A DNA stretch of 64,000 nt from Deltaproteobacteria bacterium (GTDB taxonomy: Bacteria > Myxococcota_A > Polyangia > Polyangiales > Houyiibacteriaceae). Both the position numbers and the translations under genes were made by a program. The stretch is from contig JAEPMI010000001.1 in NCBI GenBank assembly GCA_017644045.1, forward strand, positions 488,470 through 552,469. The letters run 5' to 3'. A model generated the notes under the pieces. The model did not search any database and was not told the DNA's origin. It was given only the letters and a program-made list of their open reading frames with translations. Positions 8,892 through 17,285 of this stretch are shown piece by piece; positions within the stretch are counted from its first letter, which is position 1; each line of letters begins with the position of its first letter.

Positions 8892-9377
8892 GTGGAACCG
8901 AAGCTCGTCGATGCGGAGGCCTTCAAGGCCGCGATGCGAACCTGGGCCAGTGGCGTGACCATCCTGACCAGCGTCGCGGACGGGCAGATCCACGGGATGA
9001 CGGTCAGCGCATTCTCCAGTGTGTCGGCCCAGCCGCCGCTGGTGCTCGTGTGCGCGAACCAGGCGAGCTTCACCCACGAGGTGATCGAAGTCTCGCAGGT
9101 CTTCGGCGTGAACGTGCTCGCCGCGGGCCAGGAAGAGATCAGCAACCGCTTCGCGATGGGCGACGCGGCGCACCGCTTCGAGGGCGTGCCCTGGACCGCC
9201 GGGTCGACCGGCACGCCCCTGCTCGACGGGGCGCTCTGCAACCTCGAGTGCCGCGTCCGCAACAGCTACCGCGAAGGCACCCACACGATCTACATCGGTG
9301 AGGTCATGGACAGCCGCGTCCGTGAAGACGCGGCGCCCCTGGTCTACTTCGACGGCGGCTATCGCTCGATCGGCTGA
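8892..9377 (+). CDS. Flavin reductase family protein
   Basis: This protein of about 161 residues is of the flavin reductase-like (FMN-binding split barrel) type. The core TWASGVTILTSVADGQIHGMTVSAFSS is the standard family segment, here with the variable loop shortened, followed by PPLVLVCANQAS and GVNVLAAGQEEIS. Such proteins reduce FMN/FAD with NAD(P)H for a partner monooxygenase or bind flavin themselves. The GTG at 8892 is chosen because the reading frame upstream overlaps the SDR gene and is low-complexity. No strong Shine-Dalgarno is visible. It probably shares the SDR transcript, and no monooxygenase partner is nearby. Confidence 0.85.
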   Translation: MEPKLVDAEAFKAAMRTWASGVTILTSVADGQIHGMTVSAFSSVSAQPPLVLVCANQASFTHEVIEVSQVFGVNVLAAGQEEISNRFAMGDAAHRFEGVPWTAGSTGTPLLDGALCNLECRVRNSYREGTHTIYIGEVMDSRVREDAAPLVYFDGGYRSIG

Positions 9378-9401
9378 CCCCCGAAGCCACCCACACACGA
9401 T

Positions 9402-9418
9402 CTGCGCTATGTTCGCAG
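9402..9418. promoter_or_regulatory. Small inverted repeat just upstream of the regulator start
   Basis: CTGCG (9402-9406) and CGCAG (9414-9418) form a 5-bp inverted repeat with a 7-nt spacer. It ends one base before the GTG of the regulator gene at 9420. The spacing could suit a dimeric regulator acting on its own start region, but arms this short may be chance. Confidence 0.25.
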
Positions 9419-9419
9419 G

Positions 9420-12041
9420 GTGTCGTCCGACGAGTGGCTGCGCATCTCCGAAGCCGCGCGCCGCCTGGGAGTGAGCATCAACACTCTCCGTCGGTGGGAC
9501 GCGAAGGGCATCCTCACGGCGCAACGTGACCCGACGAGTGGGCATCGCCTCTACTCGCTCGCCGCGCTCCGTCTCTGGGAGGCCAGCTCCAGCGGCTTGC
9601 CCGAGCCCCTCTTCGGACGGGAGGACGCGCTCGCGTGGCTGGAGCGCTGTCGCGCCGACGGCGTTCGCACGATCACGCTCGCCGGCCCGCCGGGCATCGG
9701 GAAGACCGTGCTCGCGCGGGCGTTCGCCGCCCGGACCGGCGCTCGCGTGGCCGATTGCTCGGCATCCGCGCTTCGCACCCGCGCGGAGCTCTCACGGGCC
9801 GTTGCTCGCACGCTCCACACCCCCCGCTGCGCCGCCCACGCGATCGTCGAGCAGCTGTCGAACGAGAACATCGCCATGTTGCTCCTCGACGACGTCGGCC
9901 CTGTCGAGCCCGATGGCCTTCGCTGGCTGGACGAGATCTCCGCGCGGGTCGTGGTCCTCGTGACCACCCGGTGGCCGCTCGCGCTCGCCCGCGAGCACGT
10001 CCTCCGACTCGGGCCGCTCGCCTACCCGAGAGCCGGCGTTCGTGACGACGACGCCCCCGCTGTGGCGTTCGCCATCGCGCGACTGCAGGCCCACGGTCTT
10101 CCGCGCATCGACGACCGCCTACGCGTCGACGCCACCGAGATGGCACGGCGAGTGGAAGGCCATCCCTTGGCGATCGACCGTGCGGCGGCCCGCGCGGCTA
10201 CCCTCGGTACGGCGAGGGTTCGCCAAGAGCTGGAGTCGAATCCGATCCCGGGCGGGTCGAACCTCGAGACGACCCTGCTGGACAGCCTGGAAGGTCTGGA
10301 AGAGCAGGAACGGACTCTCATGGCGGTCCTAGGGCGCCTCCCCGGCGAGCTCGACCTCGCCGACATCGAGCTGCTCGCCGATGGCCCGGTGGTGGACCCA
10401 CTCCAAACGCTGGTCGAGCGTTCCCTCGTTCAGGCACACCAAGTCCCCGATGCGCCCACCACCGTGCGCTACTCGGTTCACGCGATCATCCGGGCGGTGG
10501 CGGAACGAGCATTCCCGAGCAGCGGGAACGACCCGCTCGACGGACGGATTGCGCGGTGGGCCGTCGCGCTCGCTCGGGCCCATCTGGATTCCCGTTCGAC
10601 GCTCTCGCTCGCCATGGTCGAGCGTAGCGCGGGCGTCTTGGTCCACGCGTGGCGTTCGATGGCCAGCGAGGAAGACCACGCCGACGACGCCGCAACCATC
10701 GCCGCCGGCCTGGCCACCCTCGTCTCGGTCCGTGGTCCGACACCGGAGCTCATCGAAGTGATGGCTCACTCGGTCGAGAGTACGGCCGACCCCGGGTTGC
10801 GCTCCGAGCTGGTCCGCCAGCTCGCACTGACGAACCTCGAATCCTCCGACACGCAGGGCGCGATCGAGCGGCTGGAGCACGCGATCGATCTCGCACGCGA
10901 CCATCCCGAACAGGCGTCTCTCGCGCTCGCGCAGCTCTCGGGCCTTATGGCCCGCCTGGGGGATCTCGACACCGCGGCCAGGCACCTGGACACGGCGACA
11001 AAGCTCGCCGACGGGCAGCCCCACGCAACGCTCCTCGTCTCTGGGGTGCGAGCGTTCATCGCCCTGCTGACGGGCCGGGCACAGCAGGCTCGTCGGGAGA
11101 TCGAGCGCTATCGCTCGCTGGCGATCCAGATCGGCGACGTCGCCTTCGAGGCATCGGCCTCGAGTCACCTCGGCAACCTGGCCGACGATCAGGAGCGCTA
11201 CGACGAGGCTGCCGTGCACTACGCGCGAGCGCTCGAGCTCGCCCTCGACCCACGGTACGAGCGGGTCTTCAGCGCTCCGATCGTGGCGCACTTCGTCGGC
11301 CATCGCGCCGTCTCACTGTGGCAGATGGGCGAGCGGGACACGGCGCTGACGCTCTGCGAGGAGGCGATCCAGCGGGCGCGCGCCGCGCAGTCGGTGCGTT
11401 TCGAAGCGTTCTTCGAGGCGTGGCGCGGAGTGATGCTCGCCACCAAGGGCCGCCTCCGCGAGGCCGAGCAGGCGATGGACATCGCCGCCGCCAATTCGTC
11501 ACTGGTGGAGCCGGTAGCAGAAGTCCTGCGCGCCCACGTCGACCTCGCCGGCAGCGCTCCCGGAGATTGGAGGGCCTGGGCGCGGGCCGCACGGCGCTGG
11601 ACCTCCAGCTCGAGTGCGACCGCCACCCAATCACGTCACCTGCGCTTGGCGCGCCGGAGCGTCGAGACGTTGCTGCTCGACCGACTCCCGGAAGAGTCAG
11701 GGGATCCGACGCTCATGGTGTCCTGGGATGGCTTGGCGAGCGAGCCGACGCGCGAGGTCGACTACTCGAAGCGACCGTCGCTCCGGCGCCTTCTCCTCGA
11801 GCTGGTGCTCGCACGGCTGGCGGAGCCCGGCACGACGATCCCCGTAGCGAGTCTGCTGGGAGCAGGCTGGCCGGACGAGAAGCTGGTTGACGGCTCCGGC
11901 GCGCGCCGAGTGCACGTCGCCCTGTCGACCCTGCGGACTCAGCTCCTTGGCGACTTCCTCGAGTCGGTCGACGGTGCGTACCGGCTCTCGCCGAACCTGT
12001 CGGTGGCCGTCTGGCGAGGCGCTCAGCGAACCCAGTCGTAG
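9420..12041 (+). CDS. MerR-HTH / NTPase / TPR / winged-helix regulator
   Basis: This 873-residue regulator has DNA-binding modules at both ends. Residues 7-53 form a MerR-type HTH (ISEAARRLGVSINTLRRWDAKG...HRLYS). Residues 65-300 form a STAND/NB-ARC-like NTPase with Walker A GPPGIGKT at 89-96 and Walker B LLLDD at 154-158. Roughly 420-730 is helical and TPR-like. Residues 785-865 resemble the winged-helix output domain of OmpR/SARP regulators (VHVALSTLR...GAYRLSP). STAND regulators typically fire when a ligand releases an inhibited NTPase, and the signal here is unknown. It starts with GTG. The last 19 bp overlap the convergent LamG lipoprotein gene, whose operon is a plausible but unproven target. 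Confidence 0.75.
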   Translation: MSSDEWLRISEAARRLGVSINTLRRWDAKGILTAQRDPTSGHRLYSLAALRLWEASSSGLPEPLFGREDALAWLERCRADGVRTITLAGPPGIGKTVLARAFAARTGARVADCSASALRTRAELSRAVARTLHTPRCAAHAIVEQLSNENIAMLLLDDVGPVEPDGLRWLDEISARVVVLVTTRWPLALAREHVLRLGPLAYPRAGVRDDDAPAVAFAIARLQAHGLPRIDDRLRVDATEMARRVEGHPLAIDRAAARAATLGTARVRQELESNPIPGGSNLETTLLDSLEGLEEQERTLMAVLGRLPGELDLADIELLADGPVVDPLQTLVERSLVQAHQVPDAPTTVRYSVHAIIRAVAERAFPSSGNDPLDGRIARWAVALARAHLDSRSTLSLAMVERSAGVLVHAWRSMASEEDHADDAATIAAGLATLVSVRGPTPELIEVMAHSVESTADPGLRSELVRQLALTNLESSDTQGAIERLEHAIDLARDHPEQASLALAQLSGLMARLGDLDTAARHLDTATKLADGQPHATLLVSGVRAFIALLTGRAQQARREIERYRSLAIQIGDVAFEASASSHLGNLADDQERYDEAAVHYARALELALDPRYERVFSAPIVAHFVGHRAVSLWQMGERDTALTLCEEAIQRARAAQSVRFEAFFEAWRGVMLATKGRLREAEQAMDIAAANSSLVEPVAEVLRAHVDLAGSAPGDWRAWARAARRWTSSSSATATQSRHLRLARRSVETLLLDRLPEESGDPTLMVSWDGLASEPTREVDYSKRPSLRRLLLELVLARLAEPGTTIPVASLLGAGWPDEKLVDGSGARRVHVALSTLRTQLLGDFLESVDGAYRLSPNLSVAVWRGAQRTQS

Positions 12042-13498
12042 AGCGGGAACGTCTGGTCCAGCGGCCCTTCACGACCGATGTCGCGATGGGTGCGGATGGT
12101 CGCCACGCCGAGCGCGCGGTCGTAGATGGCGATCTCATCGATCGCGCCCAGAATTCGCCTCTCGTCGCCTTCGCGGAAGCCCACCTGACCGATGCCCGCG
12201 ACATCCGGTTCGAAGTCCTCCATTCGCGCTTCGCCGACGGACTCCCCGTTCGCGTAGAGGCGCATCGTGGTCCCGTCATAGGTGGCGACGAGGTGCACCC
12301 ACTCGTCCGCAGCGACCACTCCCTCCGCCGAGGTGATCGCATGCTCTCCGCCCTCCACGTCGAAGAAGTTCGCGTGAACACGGTCGGGCCCGTCGTGGTT
12401 CCAGAGGCGCACCCCCGGCTGCTCGTCGAAGAAGAACTCCAAGAGGGGCCCCGTCACACTGGCCCCCTCACGCCGAAACCAGAGCTCGAGCGTCAGCTCG
12501 CTTCCCATGAGCTCTTCGAGCTCGGGCAAGGTGGCGGAGCTCTCACCATCCAGCCTCAGAGCCCCATCACCGTCCTCGGCGAGCGCGCCCTCCGCAACCC
12601 GTGATGCCCCGCTCGAGAAGGATCCTGCCAGACCGTTTTGGGAGTCGTCTCGGGCCGCTCCGCCCGCCGAGGCGTCGCCGAGTCGCCAATAGCCGACGGG
12701 TGCGTCGAGGGACACCGCCTGGTCGTAGGTGCGAGCATCGCAGTAGCGCGTCGCCGGAGGGTCGGCGCATACACCGAGGCCATCGCAGTAGCGACTCGCG
12801 CACTCGAGGTCGCCCGTGCAATCCCAGCCGTTGGTCTTGACCGGCTGGCAATCGCCCCAGCGCCCGGGAGACCAGTCGGCGGGGAGGTTGCACCACTCGC
12901 CCTCGGAGCAGTCGAAGCGATGGGAGCACGCCCCGTCCGCCTCGGGGGGCTCGCACACGCCCTGGGCTTCACCATCCGAGCGCCGATAGAGATGACACGC
13001 GAGCCCGTCGGAGCAGGAAGCCTGGGAGAGCCGAAGTTGCACGTCGTCGTCCGGGTCGCGAGGCGTGCAGTCCGCGTCGGCGACACCCGTCCCAGCGAAC
13101 AGGTCGAAGAAGCCTCCGACGCTCGGCGGCTCGACGAAACAAGCGCCGGCGCGCCGCTCGAGCTCGGCGAGATAGGCCCCACCTCGCTCCGGCACGTAGC
13201 CGACGCGAGGATCGTCCAGATAGGCCTCGAGCGCGTCGCCACAGGCCTCGGTCTCGCGCTCTTCGCAGGTCGTCTCGGTGCCGCCGGGTGTCGACCCCTC
13301 GCAGCAGGTGTCGTTCATCTGGCAGGTGATCGCCGCCAGTCGCGCACAGAAGGCGCTCGCCTCGATGGGCGCGCCGCTCGGGATCGAGGCGTCGGCCACC
13401 GACCCATCACGGTCGTTGGACAACGATCCGCCGCCGCAGCCCGTCGCCAGCAATGTGAAGAGCGTCACGCACCAACTCGATCCACGCCAGACCATCAT
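12023..13498 (-). CDS. LamG-domain Cys-rich lipoprotein
   Basis: This 491-residue protein begins MMVWRGSSWCVTLFTLLATGC, a lipoprotein signal with lipid-modified Cys at 21. Residues about 50-260 are Cys-rich with repeated short Asp/Cys units (SCSDGLACHLY; DCSEGEWCN; ECASRYCDGLGVC) of the kind seen in many myxobacterial surface proteins. Residues about 275-490 form a LamG/concanavalin-like beta sandwich (VGYWRLGD at the start, DEWVHLVATYDGTTMRLYANGESVG in the middle, ILGAIDEIAIYDRAL near the end), a fold often used for glycan binding. The ATG at 13498 overlaps the upstream stop (ATGA), and AGGAGAGG sits just upstream as ribosome-binding site. It is the last gene of a three-gene exported-protein operon. 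Confidence 0.8.
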   Translation of the reverse strand: MMVWRGSSWCVTLFTLLATGCGGGSLSNDRDGSVADASIPSGAPIEASAFCARLAAITCQMNDTCCEGSTPGGTETTCEERETEACGDALEAYLDDPRVGYVPERGGAYLAELERRAGACFVEPPSVGGFFDLFAGTGVADADCTPRDPDDDVQLRLSQASCSDGLACHLYRRSDGEAQGVCEPPEADGACSHRFDCSEGEWCNLPADWSPGRWGDCQPVKTNGWDCTGDLECASRYCDGLGVCADPPATRYCDARTYDQAVSLDAPVGYWRLGDASAGGAARDDSQNGLAGSFSSGASRVAEGALAEDGDGALRLDGESSATLPELEELMGSELTLELWFRREGASVTGPLLEFFFDEQPGVRLWNHDGPDRVHANFFDVEGGEHAITSAEGVVAADEWVHLVATYDGTTMRLYANGESVGEARMEDFEPDVAGIGQVGFREGDERRILGAIDEIAIYDRALGVATIRTHRDIGREGPLDQTFPLYDWVR

Positions 13499-15651
13499 CC
13501 GTTCCTCTCCTGTCGGCGCCGCACCAGTCCCAGCAGAACGAGGAGCAGCGGCCACGCGCCGGACGCTCCGCCCGTCGCTCCACAGTGACATCCAGAGTCG
13601 GCGCCGGTCGCCGGCCCGTCGCCTGGGTTGACCGGCGTCGAACCCATTCCGCCGATGCGAATGGTCGCGAAGCGTTCAGGAGCTCCCCACTCGGCGCCCC
13701 ACGTCGGCCCGGGGAGCTCGATCGGGAACGACCGACCATCCGAGCGCCAACATCGCAGCCCCACGTCGTCTCGAGCGCAGACGTCGGCCCGCCCGTCCCC
13801 GCTGACGTCGGCCAGGCGAATGGTGCGGAACCACGATGGCTGAGTCCATCCCCCGGCGTCGGTGAGCGCTGGCCCATCGACGACCGCTCCGAAGGTCCGA
13901 CCGTCCGAGAGCCAGCAACGATAGCCATCGGAGGCACGAGCACACAGGTCCGCCCGTTCGTCCCCGTTCACGTCGGCCATTCGAATGGTGGCGAAGTGAT
14001 CTGGGTTGGACCAGCCGTCCTCGTCGGCCATCGACGGGCCGACGATCGGTCGGCCGAAGCCACTGCCCGTGAACGGATGACACTCGAAGTCGGTGGGGGT
14101 CCTTCCACAGACGTCCGCCCGCCCGTCCCCGTCGACGTCGGCGAGCTGGATCGTGCTCCAGTGGTCGAGCTCCTGCCATCCGTCCGCATCGGTCCACGCG
14201 GGCCCGACGATGGTCCGACCGAACGACGTCCCGTTGGACCGCCAACAGAGAACCCCATCCGCGTCTCGCGCACAGACGTCCGCGCGGCCATCGCCGTCGA
14301 GGTCGCCCATGCGCAGCGACCCGTAGTGGAAGACGCTCGCGAACCCCGCATCGTCAGCGAGCTCGGGCAGGAAGAACGCTCCATCGTCGGAGAAGTCCAC
14401 CCCGTTCGAACGCTGACATCGGAGACCGTCGGACCAGCGAGCGCAGAAGTCGGCGCGGCCGTCCCCATCGACGTCCGCGAGGCGAATCGACGTGAACCGA
14501 GCTGGCTCTCGGAACCCAGCGTCATCGCTCACGTCGGGGCCGATGACTTCGCGGTCGAAACCGCGCTCGCCGTCGGACCGCCAGCAACGCACCCCATCAC
14601 GGGTTCGGATGCAGATGTCGTCGAGCCCGTCGCCGTCGAGATCGCCCATGCGCAGCGTGGAGAAGATGGATGGGTCGCTGGCGTCGTCCGGGAGACGCGG
14701 TCCAGGGACGTGGTCGTCGAACCCGTGAGCGGCGGCCAGGTGACATTCGATGTCCGCGCCCAGAGCGCAGACGTCCGCGCGCCCGTCACCGTCGAGATCG
14801 GAGCGTGCATCCACCGGCTGGAGCACCAGCTCTTCGATCGCGCACTGCTCTTCGATCATCTCGTCGATCGAGCCGTCGCAGTCGTCGTCGAGGCCGTTGC
14901 ACTCTTCGTCGGAGGCGCGGACGCCCCCCTCGCACGATCCCCAGGTACCCGAGCCGCTGCAACTCTGGACCCCCATCTCGCAGACGCCCTCGTTCGTGCC
15001 GCATGCCCTGGACGACCCGGGAGAGCATTCACCGCACGCCGTCCCCGGTGCCTCGTGGTAGCCGCGCTGCTGCACCCACAACGAAGAGCCCCGACCGCAC
15101 GCCCCCGCGAAGACTTCCTGGCGGCCGGCCCCCCAGTAGCGGCGCCAGTCGAAGTGGAGGTGGGGCCCCGTGCTCGAGCCGCTCGACGCGGAGAGCCCGA
15201 GCACCTGGCCACAGCGAACGTAGTCGCCGTTGTTCACGGTGACGGTGCCACGATCCATGTGGCAGTAGGAGGTGACGGTGCCGTCGGAGTGGCGGATGCG
15301 AACGTGGTTGCCGCAGAAGCCACCGCACGAGTTCCCCCGGGACCCGTACCTGTTGCAGTCGTTGAACCTGCCAATCACGGTTCCCGACTGTGCGGCCACG
15401 ATCGGGTTCCCGACGCCCATCGGGAAGTCCTCGCCCCCATGGCCGTCATAGCAGAACCAGCAGCTGGCACCGGGGGGACAGCGGGTGCACGCGTAGTCCG
15501 TGCAGCCCCCGGCTCCGCCATCGTTGTCGAAGCCAGCTCCAAGCCGATGGCCGGAATTGAACGGCCGCCGAAACCGTGCTTGAGCACCAGCAGTGCTCGC
15601 CAGACTCGCGAGCACGAGAACGCCCAGGAGAGAGCCGAGCGCGAGCCTCAC
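13495..15651 (-). CDS. Secreted M23 peptidase with seven VCBS repeats and MYXO-CTERM-like tail
   Basis: This 718-residue protein starts at a GTG that overlaps the upstream stop (GTGA) and opens with a signal peptide (LALGSLLGVLVLASLASTAGA). Residues 60-175 are an M23/LytM zinc peptidase: H71 and D75 in HGGEDF, and H164/H166 in HLHFDW, all present, so it is probably active on peptidoglycan cross-bridges. A Cys-rich linker with one MopE-like motif (CNGLDDDCDGSIDE) follows. Then come seven Ca-binding VCBS/FG-GAP-type repeats with D.DGDGRADVC cores, consistent with a seven-bladed propeller. The end, GCHCGATG...PLLLVLLGLVRRRQERNG, resembles MYXO-CTERM sorting tails, which predicts surface anchoring. 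Confidence 0.85.
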   Translation of the reverse strand: MRLALGSLLGVLVLASLASTAGAQARFRRPFNSGHRLGAGFDNDGGAGGCTDYACTRCPPGASCWFCYDGHGGEDFPMGVGNPIVAAQSGTVIGRFNDCNRYGSRGNSCGGFCGNHVRIRHSDGTVTSYCHMDRGTVTVNNGDYVRCGQVLGLSASSGSSTGPHLHFDWRRYWGAGRQEVFAGACGRGSSLWVQQRGYHEAPGTACGECSPGSSRACGTNEGVCEMGVQSCSGSGTWGSCEGGVRASDEECNGLDDDCDGSIDEMIEEQCAIEELVLQPVDARSDLDGDGRADVCALGADIECHLAAAHGFDDHVPGPRLPDDASDPSIFSTLRMGDLDGDGLDDICIRTRDGVRCWRSDGERGFDREVIGPDVSDDAGFREPARFTSIRLADVDGDGRADFCARWSDGLRCQRSNGVDFSDDGAFFLPELADDAGFASVFHYGSLRMGDLDGDGRADVCARDADGVLCWRSNGTSFGRTIVGPAWTDADGWQELDHWSTIQLADVDGDGRADVCGRTPTDFECHPFTGSGFGRPIVGPSMADEDGWSNPDHFATIRMADVNGDERADLCARASDGYRCWLSDGRTFGAVVDGPALTDAGGWTQPSWFRTIRLADVSGDGRADVCARDDVGLRCWRSDGRSFPIELPGPTWGAEWGAPERFATIRIGGMGSTPVNPGDGPATGADSGCHCGATGGASGAWPLLLVLLGLVRRRQERNG

Positions 15652-16349
15652 GGGCGGAGCTCCAGCAAGTGCTCCCGGCCCGACTCGTCCTGGAAGACCA
15701 GCGTGCGACCGTCGTAGAGCGGCGGGGTGAGAGAGCTCGGGAAGCTCTGGCGGACGGAAACGTCCACCAGCTCCGGTTCCGAGCCTGCGACGACGCGATA
15801 GAGCTCCGCGAATCCGCTGCGACCAGAGACGAATACGACGTCGCCGTCGGGCCCGATCGTCGGGTTCCACGCCGGGGCATAGCCCTGGGTGAGCTCCACC
15901 GGCACCCCCGTCCGAAGGTCGATGGAGACCACCTCGAGCTCGGGCATCTCTCCACGGACGTAGGCGACGGTCGACCCTCGCACCGCGAGCGGCACGGCGA
16001 CGTTCTCGTCCAGGAGCTGATCACTTCCATCGTGGAGCCGCAGTCGACCCCCGGCGTCGACCGCGACCGCGGTGTCCCCGACCCAACGGGCATCGGTCAC
16101 CAGGCTACCCACCGGGAGCGAGCCGGCGGCGGTGGTCAGCCGGAGCACGCGCGGTTGGTCGGAGTCGGGTACCGGCGGGGTGAGCACTCCCTGGATACCC
16201 CGGTCGAGGACCACGGTCTCCAGGACTGGCCCGCAGTCCTCGCAGGCGCCGGGGTCGACGCTCTGTTCCTGGGTGGCCTCTCCGACCGCGAGCTCGGTGG
16301 GACCCGTACAGCCCATCACGATCATCGCGAACGACGTTCTCCACCACAT
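15648..16349 (-). CDS. Beta-propeller-like lipoprotein, first gene of the exported operon
   Basis: This 233-residue protein begins MWWRTSFAMIVMGC, a short lipoprotein signal with Cys at 14. The body has repeated strand segments typical of TolB/PD40-like propellers, the clearest being PAWNPTIGPDGDVVFVSGRSGFAELYRV at about 165-192. There are too few blades for a full TolB propeller, so it may pair with another protein. Its stop overlaps the GTG of the M23 peptidase gene by 4 bp, which makes it the promoter-proximal gene of the operon running to 12023. Nothing in the sequence identifies a ligand. Confidence 0.65.
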   Translation of the reverse strand: MWWRTSFAMIVMGCTGPTELAVGEATQEQSVDPGACEDCGPVLETVVLDRGIQGVLTPPVPDSDQPRVLRLTTAAGSLPVGSLVTDARWVGDTAVAVDAGGRLRLHDGSDQLLDENVAVPLAVRGSTVAYVRGEMPELEVVSIDLRTGVPVELTQGYAPAWNPTIGPDGDVVFVSGRSGFAELYRVVAGSEPELVDVSVRQSFPSSLTPPLYDGRTLVFQDESGREHLLELRP

Positions 16350-16435
16350 GAGGCCAGAATAGACCAGCCGCGAACGCCGCTCTCGTCAACCGTGGTCAAA
16401 GGATCGAGCGGATCCGATCCCCGTCACCCCGGGTG

Positions 16436-16453
16436 CTACCCACCGATGGGTAG
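16436..16453 (-). terminator. Hairpin downstream of the 16470-17174 gene
   Basis: CTACCCA (16436-16442) and TGGGTAG (16447-16453) form a perfect 7-bp stem with a 4-nt loop, 16 bp after the stop of the minus-strand lipoprotein gene. There is no clear U tract, so it could be a terminator or only an RNA-stabilising hairpin. Confidence 0.4.
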
Positions 16454-16469
16454 GTTTGGGTAGGGTGCG

Positions 16470-17174
16470 CTACTGAACGCGGATCGGGACTTCGCCCCGG
16501 GCGCCGCCCTGGAAGATCACGTCCTGCACCTCGACGCGATGAGCGCCGAAGGTGACCGTGCCGTCGTAGCGACCGGCGCGGATGTGCTGGAAGCCATCGC
16601 TCGAGCTGAGGTTGATCGGCGTCTCGGTGCCGCGGCGCGTGAGCTCCGCGCGCCAGGTCCGAACGACCCGCCCGTTGCGCTCCACGCGGAGCTTGACGTT
16701 CGCCACCGAGAACGACACGTGCATCGTCGCCTCCTGGCCGGGCTCGACCATGACGGTCTCCTCCATCTCCTTGCTGGGCTTGCCGAGCACGTCCTCGTCG
16801 CTGGTGATCTCACCGGCGAGTCGGTACTCGCCGGGCTGCAGCGTGAAGGTGGAGCCGGACCGACCACTCTCGACGACCTCGCCGTCCATGTTCAGCACGC
16901 TCACGTTGCCGCCGACGTCTTCACCGCCCACGCGGTTCACCACGGTGATGCGAGCCGGACCGGACGCCTCGTCGGGTGTATCGGCGACCTGCTCGGGGTG
17001 CGACTCCTCCATCGACTCGACGTCGATGTCGGCGTGATCGCCGCCGAGGTCCACGTCGGACCACGGATCCTCGCTGCCGCTCGTCTCTTCGTTCTGGGCC
17101 TCGTCCTCGCCGCCGCCGCACCCGAACGCGACCGCCCCGAGGAGCAACGCCAGGATTCTCAGTTCACTGCGCAT
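16470..17174 (-). CDS. Uncharacterised lipoprotein with repeated beta domains
   Basis: This 234-residue protein begins MRSELRILALLLGAVAFGC with lipobox Cys at 19, followed by an acidic, Gly/Glu-rich linker to about residue 80. The remainder looks like two or three small beta-sandwich units (ITVVNRVGGEDVGGNVSVLN; VANVKLRVERNGRVVRTWRAE; RAGRYDGTVTFGAHRVEVQD) resembling carboxypeptidase-regulatory or PEGA-type folds, though the match is loose. The start is set by the lipoprotein signal. It is a single gene between two hairpins, on the same strand as the M14 peptidase gene upstream. Function unknown. Confidence 0.65.
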   Translation of the reverse strand: MRSELRILALLLGAVAFGCGGGEDEAQNEETSGSEDPWSDVDLGGDHADIDVESMEESHPEQVADTPDEASGPARITVVNRVGGEDVGGNVSVLNMDGEVVESGRSGSTFTLQPGEYRLAGEITSDEDVLGKPSKEMEETVMVEPGQEATMHVSFSVANVKLRVERNGRVVRTWRAELTRRGTETPINLSSSDGFQHIRAGRYDGTVTFGAHRVEVQDVIFQGGARGEVPIRVQ

Positions 17175-17249
17175 CCCTGTGACCTCCAACAGGCGAAGGA
17201 TAGTCAGGGCTGCGGCCGATTGGCCATGTTCCCGCAATGGGACGCGACG

Positions 17250-17267
17250 TTTCGCCAAGATGCGAAA
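17250..17267 (-). terminator. Possible terminator hairpin after the M14 peptidase gene
   Basis: TTTCGC (17250-17255) and GCGAAA (17262-17267) can pair in a 6-bp stem with a 6-nt loop, 18 bp beyond the stop of the minus-strand M14 gene. It has no U tract, so the evidence is weak. Confidence 0.3.
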
Positions 17268-17285
17268 TCTGCAGTGGAGAGCGCC

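Noticed and set aside
13585-15717. Long open frame of 710 codons on the plus strand
   Set aside because: It is antisense to the M23 peptidase gene, whose zinc motifs and repeats are convincing. The antisense frame is low-complexity and rich in Val/Arg/Pro.
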